Shown here piece by piece: positions 1 to 11,799 of a stretch of 64,000 bases of DNA. Source of the DNA: Tulasnella sp. 424 (Eukaryota > Basidiomycota > Agaricomycetes > Cantharellales > Tulasnellaceae); NCBI GenBank assembly GCA_019633425.1, contig WSUB01000144.1, positions 40,009 to 104,008 on the forward strand, in the 5' to 3' direction. Both the position numbers and the translations under genes were made by a program. The notes under the pieces were generated by a model. It had not been told where the DNA came from, did not search any database, and saw only the letters and a program-made list of their open reading frames with translations. Position 1 is the first letter of the stretch; each line of letters opens with the position of its first letter.

Positions 1-1841
1 TCAAGGGCAGTGTGTGGTTGACGTTTTTGAGAAGAACGGTGGAAGCGGCCCCGATTTCGCGGACGAGTCTTAAAGCAAGAGGGTAAGGTTATAAAAACTG
101 ATCACGAACATGACGGAACCACGTACTTGTAATGGTCATCTTGAACATCGACATGTTCGTTGGTTGCAGGATCATTATTGTCGAAGGCATTGAAGTTGAC
201 GTGTGGGAAGTCTTTGTCTTGACCAGTGTATATCCAGGCCGCGACGATTCTTTCGGCCATGTCCTATTCCACGCCTCAGCGACGGTTCGACCAATCAGTT
301 CATTCCACGATGAACTTACATCAACCCTCGTTTGATTGGTAGCTCCCGAGTTTACTGAAGAAACGAGGCTTTTACCGAAATAGCTGGAAAGGAAGAGTGG
401 CCAAGTCAGTCTATCGCGTTCACGGGGGGGGGGGCCTCAAGGACATCCATAACAAGAAGCCTACCTCGTCTTGCTTCCAAAGTAAATATCACCAGGCATA
501 GTCATGTCCAGACCCTGATTCGCCGAGTTTGTTGAATGCGTTGCGGCCCAATCTGACATAACATAGCCCTCAAACCCGAGCTCGCGCTTCAAGAGGCCGT
601 TGAGCAGTTTGGGATTTTCGCATGCCCAGGTCCCGTTAACTGGCGACGAGTAGAGTTGGTTTCGAAACGGACAAAGACTAGGCATTCAACGGGCTAGAAA
701 CTTACCAAGATCTGAACGAAGCATCGTTAGTCAACCGGCTTCCGAGTATTACGAAGAACCAACAGTTCACTTACTGTAAGAGCACATGACCGACGCTACT
801 CCAGCCTGCACACTGCGTAGGAAGGGATGTAGGTATACTTCGTGTTGCTATTAGAAATCAAATAGATCAGGTTGGTTGTGGCGAATACTCCGGCATGGAA
901 GTCCACATTACCGTTCTGAAGAGTCAACAGTTGTTAGCATTCGGGCACCATCAAGATGTCGAAAGTCTCACCTATCATCCACATTCGAGGACGACGTCGT
1001 CCTAAACCGCTCCTGCTCGCTATAAATGTAGCACCAAATGGTCAGGCCTTTCTAGAATCGCCTTCCAGTGAGGAGGATCGCACTTGTTTAAATAATGCTT
1101 GGCGCACGCCTGAACGCCCTCCTTCTGAACACCTCTGATGGTCTCGTAGGCAGCTTCTCCTTGTAAGTATGGGTCTCCACCAAAGCTCTCCCATAGTCTC
1201 CCGCCTTCCGGGGCCCGAGCCAGGTTCATCGCCGGCCCCAGCGCGATGTGGACGCCTTTGCCCCTGAACTCCCTGCCCATCGCCTCACCCCTCAGCCGCA
1301 TGAGATTTCGGTCGAAAGTTGCTGCCGTATTGATCCCCGACGGAAAGGCGGTGACGTAGTCTGTAAAACGAACGCCCAGCCTGCCAGACAGACGAGGAGA
1401 GCCGCCAAAGTAATAAAAAAAGGGTTCAAAAAGCCACCAACAGAAAATATGTTCAGGGCCGACTTACGGAGAGTCCTCGAGACAGAGCCCATCCCAGCCT
1501 TTGTCTGAAATACTGGCGATATTGCCAACGCATCGGCCGCCCATCCAGCCAACGCCCGTGGTGAGGCTGACTTTTTGTTCGAGGGTCCAATCTTTCAAGA
1601 AGCTCTTGGCAGCGGAATGCGCATCGGCCCATTTTTGTCGGGGAGTAAAGTCTTCTCCGTGATGCAGAATGTGTGTAGCTATGTGGAAAAATATCAGCTT
1701 GCTGTAAGGTTACGAAGGACGAAACGTATGTTTCCGCTCACCATCGTACTGTCGAGGGTTAAAACCATGGGCTTCATTCGGCCCCTGTTCGGATGCCCAC
1801 GTCTGGTAAGCCAGAAGCGATAAAAGAGCGGCAGAGCGCAT
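1..1841 (-). CDS. GH3 beta-glucosidase, secreted (3' end outside window)
   Basis: Hydrolyses terminal beta-glucosides such as cellobiose, outside the cell. Eleven exons in phase: 1841-1742, 1678-1468, 1380-1084, 1019-972, 915-912, 847-775, 711-706, 639-465, 383-320, 263-127 and 68 to the edge, giving about 394 residues. The start at 1841 gives a signal peptide (MRSAALLSLLAYQTWA); an in-frame ATG at 1913 would spoil it. GH3 blocks appear in order: LTTGVGW, CLEDSPLGVR, the LGPAMNLARAPEGGR region, ACAKHYLNNEQE, VASVMCSY, then GYVMSDW, whose Asp is the family nucleophile. The C-terminal domain with the acid/base Glu lies outside the window. Exons 5 and 7 are micro-exons of 4 and 6 nt, needed to restore the conserved DDRT and SYNLVN stretches. 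No frame damage seen. Family assignment is firm; substrate is inferred. Confidence 0.93.
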
Positions 1842-2498
1842 GTCTTCAGGTGATTTCGAGTCAAAGATAAAGGAGTGGGAGGAAAAGCCGTGCAACAAAG
1901 GTGTTGTTGGCAACGGAGTTTGATGAACGAGTCTGCTCGCACAATAGCTGCACTAAGAGAAAGGTTGAGCAGAGATGTTGAGTGGGTACTGGAGGCGTAT
2001 ATATATTCGAACTGGAGGCTGTGGGCTATGACGCCGACTGCGGGCGGACGGGAAGGAGAAGCCAACGGGCTGGGCGGGGAGTGTGGGATTTCGACCTGCT
2101 CATCAAATCAACCGGGACCCGTAAATCTAAGCAGCCAAATTCATTCAAGCCATATTGGAGGATACGCCCTATATTAAAGTGATGCTATCTATGAATTCGC
2201 ATAAAGACCTCGACGAAAGGTCAATAACTAACTAAAAAACAGGGGGGGAGGGTACTAGGTTCAGGAGAAGATTGCTGGACATTGCGGGAGTGAAAAGGAA
2301 GCTGATGGATTATATAAAAAGCAAGACGGAAGTGACGATTGAAGGGATGGATGGAGTAACATGCGAGAGAGTGTAAACGAAGTGCAGGGAACAAAACAGA
2401 AGCGGGAAGTTGTGACAAAGTGGAGAACCGGAAAGAAACACGAAGCCCCACGTACAGGGGCACATCATCACAGAACTACTTCAATACCATGACCTCGG
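1842..2498. other. intergenic stretch
   Basis: Lies between the 5' end of the GH3 gene and the 3' end of the next gene, both on the minus strand. A TATA-like tatatat at about 1999-2005 lies some 160 bases upstream of the GH3 start. Short open frames here have no recognisable content. Confidence 0.5.
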
Positions 2499-3721
2499 CT
2501 ATCGCCTTGCGACCCTCTTTCTTGCTGGTTCATCTTCAACATCCATAGCGTCGCCGTTCATGACCATGGACCGGGATGCCCCGCCTGATGACGCATTACT
2601 GGGACCTCGTCGACGTCGACCACCAGGGGATGTCGGACTAGCCGAAGTAGCACTGTTGGGTCCTGCTTGTGTATTGATGATCTCCGAAACCATGGATGCG
2701 TGACGACGTTTGGTGCCAAGTACAGATTGAGCCGAAGGAGGTGCGGATGTGACGTCCGAATTGGCAGTCCCAAGGTTAAAGTCCGAATGGAACGCAGGCC
2801 CAGACGCAGGGGAAGCGTTGTGCGGGAGTGGCATGGCGAAAGTAAAATCCGAAGTGAGAGGTTCCTGCTGTTGAGATGCAACCAGACGCCGGGTCTGTTT
2901 CTCCGAGACCGAAGCTCGGGATCGACTTCGGGTCAAAGCACCCTGAGAGAGTGGATAGGAGGTGCGAACAGATGCCGGTGAGGAGGATGGAGGGATCGTA
3001 GTCGGTTGGCGATATGCGTCTGCTGGTGGTGGTGCTGGTGGCGACGAACGGCCGAAAGGAGCCGCCACGGTGGCTTGCGCTGAGGTCGTTGACAACGGCG
3101 CTGGTGGTACTTGGACAACACCGTCTTGAGCGACTACACCCGACTGAGGTTGCTTAGTCCTCGTAGATGGCATCCTCTTTGCAGTCTCCGTTGCTGCCTT
3201 GGGTTTGGCTGGTTTCTGCTCGTCGTCGTCCTGGGTACCGCCTCCGGCATTTCCTCCTTGCTCCTCTTCGTCCTCACCAGTGATCATATCCAGCCTCCCT
3301 TCCACCCAGTCCATCACCCTCCCGATCGTCATCCCTTTGCCGTCCACGTCAAAGTTGAGGTTCAACCCCAGCGCACCGCTCCCATCATTCCCGCCTAATT
3401 CGGTCATCCTGCCCTCGGCAGAGACGCCGGCTTGAATGAAATTCAGGACGTCACGGAGACAGGTCGCATATCCTTCGTTGTATGCTTTCTTGGAGTTCCG
3501 GAGACTCGATTTGTACAGTGTTGTGACGCTTAGAGCGGCAGCTACCCGTCAAAGACGAAGGGGGGACAAAGAAAAGGGTCGGTGCGTGGTGAGCGTCAGG
3601 CAATGTGGAGTTGAGTCGGACGGAGTAGGAGGGACGTACCTCGAAAGTCGTTCAGAAGGTCTTTATCCTCTTGGGCTACGTTTCGCGGTGGAAGAGAGTC
3701 GCGTAGCAAAGACAAGTCCAT
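2499..3721 (-). CDS. HAPSTR1/TAPR1-like (UPF0472) protein
   Basis: Two exons, 3721-3640 and 3541-2499, join in phase to 374 residues. The start gives MDLSLLRDSLPPRN. The segment at residues 27-60 (FRAAALSVTTLYKSS, then AYNEGYATCLRDVLNF) resembles the core of the animal C16orf72/HAPSTR1 family, which acts in nuclear stress signalling with the HUWE1 ubiquitin ligase. I recognise this from memory of the family, so it is moderate at best. The rest is long, disordered, rich in Pro, Ser and Ala, and ends with a basic nuclear-localisation-like RKRVARR. The intron of about 98 nt ends in ggtag. No damage seen. It looks like a conserved housekeeping gene at the edge of the accessory cluster. Confidence 0.72.
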
Positions 3722-4295
3722 GCTCGAAGAAAGAAAAGAGAAGAGTCGAGGTTGAAAGCTACAGCGGTGTGATGGATCGGTCGAGTCTGTGAGCTGACAC
3801 AGTCAAACTTCACACGTTCTACACTCCGGGTTTTTTGTCGCTCCACTCAGATAGCCGAGGAGCTAGGAACCTCCTGGAACCTCTTATGAGATTTTTCACG
3901 GCAATGTGCGCGCTTAGGAACCTTGGGCCCTACGGCACCGAGTTCGTTGGAGCCTATGCTACGCTAATCTGGTTGCTCCGCCCCCAAGCAAACTCTTCCA
4001 TCCTTACGGAATACGTTTTAACATCTCACCACGCTTATAAAGCCCACGAGTCGAAACAACATTGTTATCCAGAACAATTGACCAGGAAACACATGAAATA
4101 CTGGGATTTCCCGCTTCAATTACCCCAACATCCGAATTGAGGGTCCTACACGAGAAACGCGCTTCAGCGCAACGCTGCGCTACACCATAGCGAAGAGACT
4201 CACTGAAGGCTGACTATTCCACCCGATGCGGTGCTCGGGTTGAGGGGCTGTAGGCTGTTCCTGGATTCACAACAGTTAACCCCTAAACAAAAAGC
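3722..4295. other. intergenic stretch
   Basis: Lies between the 5' end of the HAPSTR1-like gene and the 3' end of DUF6535 copy A. A 101-codon plus-strand open frame at 3835-4140 has no family resemblance and no visible splice context; I see no gene. Confidence 0.5.
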
Positions 4296-6847
4296 TCATT
4301 CGCAGATTGAACCTACTTCCGAGATGGAGCGAGCGGAGGAAAGCGTCGCCTCAATCTTGCTCATAGTTGCCACGAGTACTGGATGCAGCTGACAATACGC
4401 GGCTATCGCTATCATATCCTCTTCAGGCAAATCCAATTCTCGTGCTCGACGTGCTCTCTCATCAGGGTCCGGAAAAGTAGCGAATGCGATTTTGAAGGAT
4501 TCCACCATTGAGAGGTTTTCCGGGTTCATTGGATCCTTGTCCATGATGTCCTTCATCCATTCAACATGTGCCCGAATGGGATCGGATGCTTGTCCTACGG
4601 CGGATCTGCATGAATATATCGAGGCGCTGCGTCAGTGCTGAAGCGGAGGGGGGGGGGGAAAGAACCCGCCCTTAGGCTAAAGGTTTCAAACAACGCACGC
4701 AAATATGTAAGGACATGACTGGGAATACGCATTGTCATTTATAGCAGCAGCAAGCTTTTTGCTACATCTGACACGGCATTCCTCTGCTGATTTTCTTTCC
4801 TGGGCAGGTGCAGCTCGGTCGCGGAGTCGAGTCTCGGCAGACTGAAGGAGAGTCACCAGACCTCTCAGAATCATAACCAGGTCATCAGCGATGTACCACC
4901 TGTACCCTCTAAGAGCTCGTTCAAACAGCTCCACGTAGACGTCGAAATCAGGCTGTAAGCTTTTCCAAGGCGAACTCAATGTCGCGATTGCGTCGCCGAT
5001 GACCTGGACAATATCTTCTTGATTACTATGAAGAAGTGTTCTCAGAAGTGGAGCCTTAAAATTAGAAGGGGAAAAGACGGTCCTTACTTTGAATGGTGTG
5101 TCTGATATGCGGCCAAAACCTCGCGTACCCTCTGTACTTGCTCTACTTTCAAGATGCCTTGCGCTACAGGATCCTATCCTTCAGGGCCGTCAAAGTTATC
5201 CCATGCTTTGGCCTGTTTGATGCCTTGAGCTATGAACCAGAAGTGCTCCACTGGCCTGACTTGGGAGCCCCGCGTTGCATCGGAAGCGGGCTCAAATGCG
5301 CCGATGGATCGCTTAAACTCTTCGTGCCATTGTACGGAATTATCATAAAACCCGAACGATATCATAAGCAATGGCACGTAATTTTTTAATGCAGTACGAT
5401 ACGGGCACTCGGCGAAAGTACCTGGGTTTAAGTCGGCCACTCTGCCGATAAAAAACTCAACTTCAGCTTGAATTGCCGCTCTCTCTGAAGCATCATCGTT
5501 AACTGAGTACCCAAAAGGCGTCGGATCGGGCGGAAGAATCTCTTCTACAGATCCGCAACAAAAAATGATGTGGCCGAACAAGGAGACTATTGCTCCGTGC
5601 TGAACTTCTTGCCAGTTGCCGGCAATTCCAGATGAGCGATATAGGTTGTGAAGTCGGGCTTTGAATTCGTCGTCATCAAAAATCTGGCGAAGACGCGTTT
5701 TATCGAATATCGCTTGACCGTTTAGTGCAGCGTGTACGAGTGCGGTAGAGTCTTCTGAAGTACAGAACACCCGCTTGAGCGCGACGAGCTCTAGCTCGTC
5801 AACGGCCTCTGCGCTTCTCTGGAAAGGGCGGTCAAACCATGCAGTGATGCCTCGCGCCCCGTGCCAGGCTGCCTCCGAGAAGCCCATAGTCTTGGTTCGA
5901 CCGAGCACGTCTTCCTCAGTTTTGACCTCGAAATGAACGGATCCCGACCTGTACGCAGACGCCAACCACCTGAGCCCCATAGCCGCGAAGGACGCAGGAG
6001 GAGCTACAATTCGTCCGAGGAGGCCTGCTGCGTGTTGTAGGATGGGTTGGACGAGGTGGGATAACGGGGTTTTGAATGGACACCAGCGATCCCACGCGGC
6101 GAGAATTGCCATTGCCACAATGGTTGCCCCTCCGGCGCAAAGGGGGGCAGCGATCGCGTAGCAGAGGGACGCGCTCAATGTTCTGAGGTAGAGGATGAAC
6201 GCGACGCAGAAAATCACCAACCCGATTTGGAGCAAGCTCGGGAGGACGTCGTCTAGGACAAGCTCTAGCCTCCAGCGCTTCGCTCCCAGGTACCTCCGGA
6301 GCTGCTCCCACCTTTGAAACTCGGCCCCACCACCGCTACGCTTGCGATAGTAGACAAGCCACTGCTGACCCAGGACGGCGAGGAATGAGGCGACAAGGGC
6401 GAGTGTCAGGCTCAGGGAGAACAGGACGTTGATGGGTAATGCCCCAGCCGGAGGGGAGAACGAAGCGGAAGGTAGATCTGAGGTTGACGTGATAGTCCTA
6501 TTGGTGCCGAGCATGATTTGAAAGAGGAGTGCGTTGGTGTCGTCCGCTGGGTCAGCGCTCATCTGGGGGAGCGTAAATGCCAAAAATGCAGAATTGACTC
6601 CGGCAAAGAGACCGGCCTAAACAAGCAAGCCGAGCTTCAGATCTGAGACAACAAACGAGCTCGACATGGAGTAAAGACATACGAAAATGAGAATGCCGTC
6701 CAGCTGGGACTTGAGGCTTGCTACCATGTCTTCGTCCAGCTCGTCCGCTAATTCGTCGTAATGCTGATAGAATTTGCCTCCATCTTCGCCGAACTTTCTG
6801 GGAACAGGTGGAACCTGGGTCAGCTTTTCTGTAAGACGAGTAGCCAT
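4296..6847 (-). pseudogene. DUF6535 protein, copy A, with an in-frame stop
   Basis: Exons 6847-6683, 6616-5088, 5025-4699 and 4605-4296 join in phase to 776 codons, but codon TAG at 5176-5174 interrupts exon 2, about 28 codons before its end. The frame stays open after the stop, and no intron with normal borders removes it. The N-terminal half is a clear DUF6535 domain: FGEDGGKFYQHYDEL, LKSQLDGILIF, then four hydrophobic segments including NVLFSLSLTLALV and LLQIGLVIFCVAFIL, with GQQWLVYYRKRSGG between. DUF6535 proteins are Agaricomycete membrane proteins of unknown function. This copy is the most divergent and lacks the cysteine cluster of the others. It may be a truncated but functional 469+ residue membrane protein, a pseudogene, or carry a sequencing error. 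Confidence 0.8.
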
Positions 6848-7495
6848 GATAGGATGGGAAGGGGCAGCGCCAGCCTTAGTCCCAATTAAAATGAAAATCA
6901 GGTACGCGCTTATTCAGCATGAGAAGAGTCTTTCTAACCAGCGGCTGATCTCACACCTCGTCCCTTCGGAGCGCTCAACAAGTACATCACGTAGACATGC
7001 AAAATCTCAAGTGCACTGCTTTTGCCTTGGTCGGTTCCTCATGGCGGGGAGAGTCGTGCCGGCAGGGCATCATCCAGGAGTCCCTGATCTTTTCACAGCA
7101 ACCACGAGTCCCTTTATAATTCATGATGGAAGACATGTGCAATGTTTCTTTCGTTCCTTGGACCGGTTTCCTCCGCAGGACAAGTCGCTGGCTCGCCTTC
7201 GAGTATGACCTCCTAGTTTTCGCGCGATGGAAATTACAAGGAGACCAAGTCGGGAACCGTAACTTGGCTTCGTGGCCACATAAAAATAGCTTCGTCGACT
7301 AACTTGCGCAAGATTAGACTCACCGGAGACTTGCTCTCTTGTTCATAAGGCAGCTTGCTCAAGGTGAGACCCCGCAGTCTCTCCCTGTATTTACTAGGCA
7401 CAGAAATCAGCCAACCCGACCACAACACGCAGAAGGTCGATCTCACCCGCACCTATGCCGCCGTCTCCCGCCCTCAGATGGAGCTGGATCGCAGA

Positions 7496-7668
7496 CTCCC
7501 GAAGTAGATTGGAGAGCAAAAGAACTGGGATGGTCTGAAGAGGACAAGACCCAAGCGTACCATCAATTGTATTCATTCGTCACTGAGACAGTGAACGAGA
7601 TCAAAGCGACCATTTCTCCTGTGCCTCACTTGAAGTTGGATCCTTCAAAATCCGCCGTCGACCGGTGA
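7496..7668 (+). pseudogene. possible 3' exon relic, weakly like glycerol-3-phosphate dehydrogenase C-terminus
   Basis: A frame ending at a TGA at 7668 reads DWRAKELGWSEEDKTQAY and then a helical, acidic tail. The KELGWS segment recalls the C-terminal domain of mitochondrial FAD-dependent glycerol-3-phosphate dehydrogenases. No dehydrogenase core lies upstream; the preceding coding-looking stretch (TRTYAAVSRPQMELDR) is in another frame. It is best treated as a truncated leftover exon. The family call is a guess from one short motif. Confidence 0.22.
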
Positions 7669-8965
7669 CGGTTGGTAAAGTGTATGCTGGGTCACGGGAT
7701 GGAGGGGATATCTCGAGGTTGATGTTCTGGGGTAATTGTTGAGGCTACATAATTTGAGAATGCACAATGATGTGGGAGGGTCCATGCGTTGTTACTATAT
7801 TCACGTTTGAGGTCATTATGCTCCCTACGCTGCCAAGCAATTGACTTTTCTCCTCCACGAATAGAATCTCGTCCCTGCCTGGACAGCTTGGCAATAGAGA
7901 AGATGGTAACGGATTCTATCCACGACCGTACATAAGGCTGAGGCAGCTAGGAATACATAGGTGGACCCTTGCGGTACCGTGTTCGGAGGGTTACCGGCCG
8001 TGCCGCACGGCACGCCGCCCCAGCCCCTTTCATTTGGGTCGATGTCGACGGTTGCGCGAAGCTCAAGCCCAAACAAAAAAAAAAGAAAAAGAAAAAAGAA
8101 ACTAAATGCAATGAACGGGAGGGCAGATGTAGGTATCTCAATAAATATATTGTATTTAAGAAATTTCTGACGGAAAAAAACTAGTTTGGTTTCGAAATCA
8201 AAGTCAAATAACGCACCCTAACTAGGAATATCTTGACCAGCCATCTCAGGGTCCCCAAGGTCCTTGCTCTCTGCCGCGCAACCAGACCTAAACGCGCCGG
8301 CTCACTCAGGAAACAAATCGATTATAATTTATAACGTATTTTTTGACTACTATAATACTATATAATCAAGGGGAGCGGCGCTTGCCGTTCAGCTCGGGAA
8401 GACCCTTGGGGGTAGGGTTTGGTTACATCCCTGACCCCAGACATCGCCGCAGCCACCGCCCTCCCACCTCCAACCGCGGGAGGAGAATCATGGACACAAG
8501 ACTCAGAAACGGGGGAAAAGTGCTAGGATGTATTTAAAACTACATATGGCATCTATTCCTAATGATCACATGAGCTATGGGGGAGTTTTAAGCTCTCTAT
8601 TGACAATTTGGCAGCCAATCGACGGACCTAAGCGGATATATTGCAATATGACCCTGACGAAATTTCGGGCTTGGGCCTGTTCCAAAAAGCGGCATTGTGC
8701 AAAGAAAGCCGACAGAGTGAAAAAACCGAAGTCATTCTCGAATTTCATTCCAGGCTCCACCTTTGTTTCCTGCGGGCTGTGGGCTGTGTTGTCCGAAGGG
8801 CGTTTGGCTGCCGAAAAAGCGCAAAGGGTCCACCTGTGTGTTCCTGCCTCAGTCTTACATACATATATGTCCAAATCGAGAGTCTTCTTACGCTTTTTTT
8901 ACCAACCCCTTGTCTCCGCGCTCGATCCCCCATTCGCCTCAACCTTTCTTTACCCAATGTCGTCC

Positions 8966-9025
8966 AAGCCGTCTCGCACGTCTGCGTTAATCCGCAAGCC
9001 GCCTCGCACGTCTGCGTTAATCGCT
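8966..9025 (+). repeat. 30-bp direct duplication
   Basis: Two adjacent 30-bp units (8966-8995 and 8996-9025), beginning aagccgtctcgcacgtctgc, differ by a few substitutions. If read from ATG 8959 they encode a repeated PSRTSALI-type peptide. There are only two copies, so this is a simple duplication rather than an array. Confidence 0.7.
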
Positions 9026-9392
9026 TTAGACGCTTTGGAACACTATTCCCTATATCAACCGTATGTTTGTACCGCCCCAAATATCAAGCGGGGCGCGAGA
9101 TCTGCGAACGAAAGGTTGTGTGGAAAGGTCTTCCCCAACGCGCAGCTGTTGGCTCTGGTGAGGTGCCTTCAGACAGAAACATCCCCCAGTACATCTTCAG
9201 CTGACGAGAGGCATTTTACTTTGTTCGTATCCGTGCAGCACCTGTCTGAAAGGCATGGCTCGTTGACCTACGACCGTCAAGATCGTCACGAAAGAACTGT
9301 ACGTTAGACCCTAGCCTCCCTCATTCAACCCCACCTTGAACCTCACAATGACATGCTCACTTTACGTTCATCTGTAGTTTACTCCTAGTCCA

Positions 9393-10159
9393 ATGGGAAG
9401 AAATTCTTGGTCGCCGCCCGCCACCTGGCCCAGCCAGCCTACTCTAGGTCCCTATGGACCTTATGACGCTCGTGGATATCAGTATACGGGTCCTTATGGG
9501 ACTCCACCGCCTTATTTTCCAACGAACTTTGGCTACACTGGAGGATGGGGGACTCCTGGATAGGGCTGCGGTTGTTTCCGCTATCCGTATTGCTTGTGTG
9601 GCCGGTACGCGGGAGAGCAGCAAGAGACGAACTCGGCTTTCGTCGAGTTGGTTCCTACAATGGTAAATGCTGGTCTGCAGCTGGCAATTTTGGGGGGAGC
9701 AGCGTCTGGGTGTACTATTATGTGACGTTAGCCGAGTCTCTCCATGCGTGCATTGCAACATTCAATTGTATCCCCTATCTTCGTTTTACGTCGTATTAAG
9801 CCCGTTGGGAATTTTGTGCTCGTGGTTATAAGGCTCAGTTTTTCTAGGTGATGGTGGTTGCTTCTCTGATGATCCTCCCCTACGTGGGCTTGGGCAAGGA
9901 TTAGGCCCGATAGATGAGAAAATGGGAATATCAGATGAGTTGCAATAACCGGCAATCTTTCGTAGATCAGTTCTATGATTCGACGATGCATGGTGTCTCA
10001 AACAGGCGGTGGCAGTCGGTTCAAGGCAGGAAAGTACGACGAGGACGAAGACTACGACTTTGTTCAAAGCCCTACAAGTATGCGATCGTCCACGTACGGA
10101 GGGAAACGAACGCCTAATCCAGCTCAACCGAACAACGAGTTACCTTACGTTGTCCATTA
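9393..10159 (+). pseudogene. decayed gene of unknown family with Gly/Tyr/Pro/Trp-rich start
   Basis: From ATG 9393 a 56-codon frame reads MGRNSWSPPATWPSQP and then a GPYGPYD/GYQYTGPYG segment, ending at TAG 9561-9563. The same frame stays open past the stop and encodes coding-looking sequence (ETNSAFVELVPTMVNAG) to about 9723. Further downstream are pieces rich in Gly and Asp (9849-9952) and GGSRFKAGKYDEDEDYDFV (10010-10159, with its own stop). The aromatic, Pro-rich start recalls N-termini of some small Agaricomycete proteins, but I recognise no domain. It could be a live gene with unseen introns; the in-frame stop favours a relic. Confidence 0.3.
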
Positions 10160-10248
10160 AGAGCCCTTCGGTCGTATTCCGGATACATTGGTTAACAAAA
10201 CCATGGAGATTTCTCCATCAATGCAACATTATGGACAAGTTGACTTCA

Positions 10249-11600
10249 TTATGGGGGGGATCGTAAGTCATTGGCGTGAAGGGGAAGTTGTGCTTCTGGG
10301 ACAAGATGGAAGGTAAAATTGTCGAAAAGCTCGCAAAGGTATACGAAGAAGGGTAAAGTTTGAGGGTAAGAAGTTTTGCCGTCTCTAGTCGGAGCTGGGT
10401 TTCGCTGATCCCGAGGTACATCAATTACTATTCGTAGAATGTCGTCATTGCACCAACTTCGAACTCCATCTACGTTATTGAAGCTAAAGATGGAATGGTT
10501 CATTATCGCGTTCCGGATGAGTGGCATGCCGGGATCAATGGTCTGCAATACAATTTTGTCTGAGTGCGGGAGACGGTCGCATAGGTGCCTTGCAAATCTC
10601 ATTAGCGAGGTGTTGTCAACGCTCGAGGGATCAGAATCAATGAGATCTTTCATCCATTGTAGATATTCTTGAAGGGAGCTTGAAGCCTCGACGCAATCGA
10701 ACCTATTCAGATATGGCAGCACCTCGTAAGATTCTGGAAATTACGACAAGACGAGCTTACTCAAGGGTGAGACGACACATCCGAATGGACCAGCATAGAG
10801 TAAGAGCTCAGCATCCGGGGCTTCGGATCCCATAATATTAAAGCGGTAATGCTCATCGAGGGTGGAAATCCATTCTTCGATGCATGTCTTTCGGTATTCT
10901 CGTTCTAGCTGCTGTTCTTCAGCGGGAGTAGCTGGGTCGCGGATTCGACTCTCGATCGAGCGAAGCAAGGTCAGCATTGCCTTCAGCGTGGAGGCAATAG
11001 GAGAACGTGGATCCCGCCCGAGTGTGAGTGACCGCTTTAACAACGTCACGAAGACGTCATGCCCAGGTCGACCGTGCCAATGGTGTCCCAGTGCGGTAAC
11101 TCCATCATTGAGGATCTCGATACATTTCTGTAAATCACTGTGGAGAAGAGGGTTCATGTCAGATACCAACGCATATGGGATTATTGGCGATCAATCTCAC
11201 ATATTTTGATACGTCAGGAGGAACTCGCGCAGCCTTTCCAACGGCCAAACGCGTTCTCTGAAGCCCCAGTTACCTAGGGTATCTCGGTGAAGGCTATGAC
11301 GGTCCTTTGATATCTTAATTCCGAATCGCCTGATACTGGCGTAGGCTCGTCTAAATCTCGGCCACTCGCAACCGCCTCCATCTCTGCCAACGGACAGGCC
11401 ATCATGGAAACCACGGTTATAGAGAACCAATACGGCAGAATGACAAGATTAGGCCCATTCTCTCAGAATAGGGTCCCGCATAGAGAGGTTCAATGAGGAG
11501 AACATTCGGTTGAGCTTGTCCGTGAGCTCCATGACGCGATCGTCGTGTTGCCACGGCTTTCTCGCAATCCTCGGTAGTCCGCCTTGCAATGAAAATCAGG
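10249..11600 (-). pseudogene. DUF6535-family copy B, 5'-truncated
   Basis: Only the C-terminal half of the family is present. The end of the large exon (to 11201, ending REFLLTYQNM) is followed by the family intron and by exon 3 from 11137 (LKAMLTLLRSIESRIRDPATPAEE, a family signature). A later exon carries FDCVEASSSLQEYLQWMKDL. The four-helix DUF6535 domain, which should lie upstream, is missing. Weakly similar sequence runs to about 11600 and then stops, beside the P450 fragment. Splice sites at the preserved junctions still match the other copies. Most likely a pseudogene left by unequal exchange. Confidence 0.75.
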
Positions 11601-11799
11601 TACGTCCTTGTCTCATGCCAAGAATAGGTAGCTGGTGGCTACTAATTTTACGCTGGTTCCCTCAGCGGCTCCGCAGCGCCCTATGTCTGCTCCACCGTTT
11701 CCCTTTGTTCGCGGGATTTGTTGACGTGGTCCATGAGAATTAAGCTTGCAAGGAACTCCCAACGCCGTGCCTCGACATTCCTCTCCACAAAATACCGTA

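Larger units (their letters stand above)
6848..9392. other. gene-poor stretch with degraded coding-looking pieces
   Basis: About 2.5 kb between DUF6535 copy A and the relic at 9393. It holds one coding-looking tail (about 7496-7668), an adenine-rich tract (8076-8101) and a 30-bp direct duplication (8966-9025). A CT-rich leader before ATG at 8959, followed by a possible donor near 9063, looks like a gene start, but I could not extend it in phase. A 259-codon frame at 8528-9307 is open along with two other frames and is not recognisable. Confidence 0.45.

Noticed and set aside
422..436. Poly-G and poly-C runs (also 4648-4658, 27031-27041, 59928-59940)
   Set aside because: These are 11-13 base homopolymers in introns or spacers; likely slippage tracts with no evident role.
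3835..4140. 101-codon plus-strand frame
   Set aside because: Chance-sized, with no homology or splice signals.
8528..9307. 259-codon plus-strand open frame
   Set aside because: Two other frames are also open over most of it, composition is not coding-like and no family is recognisable.
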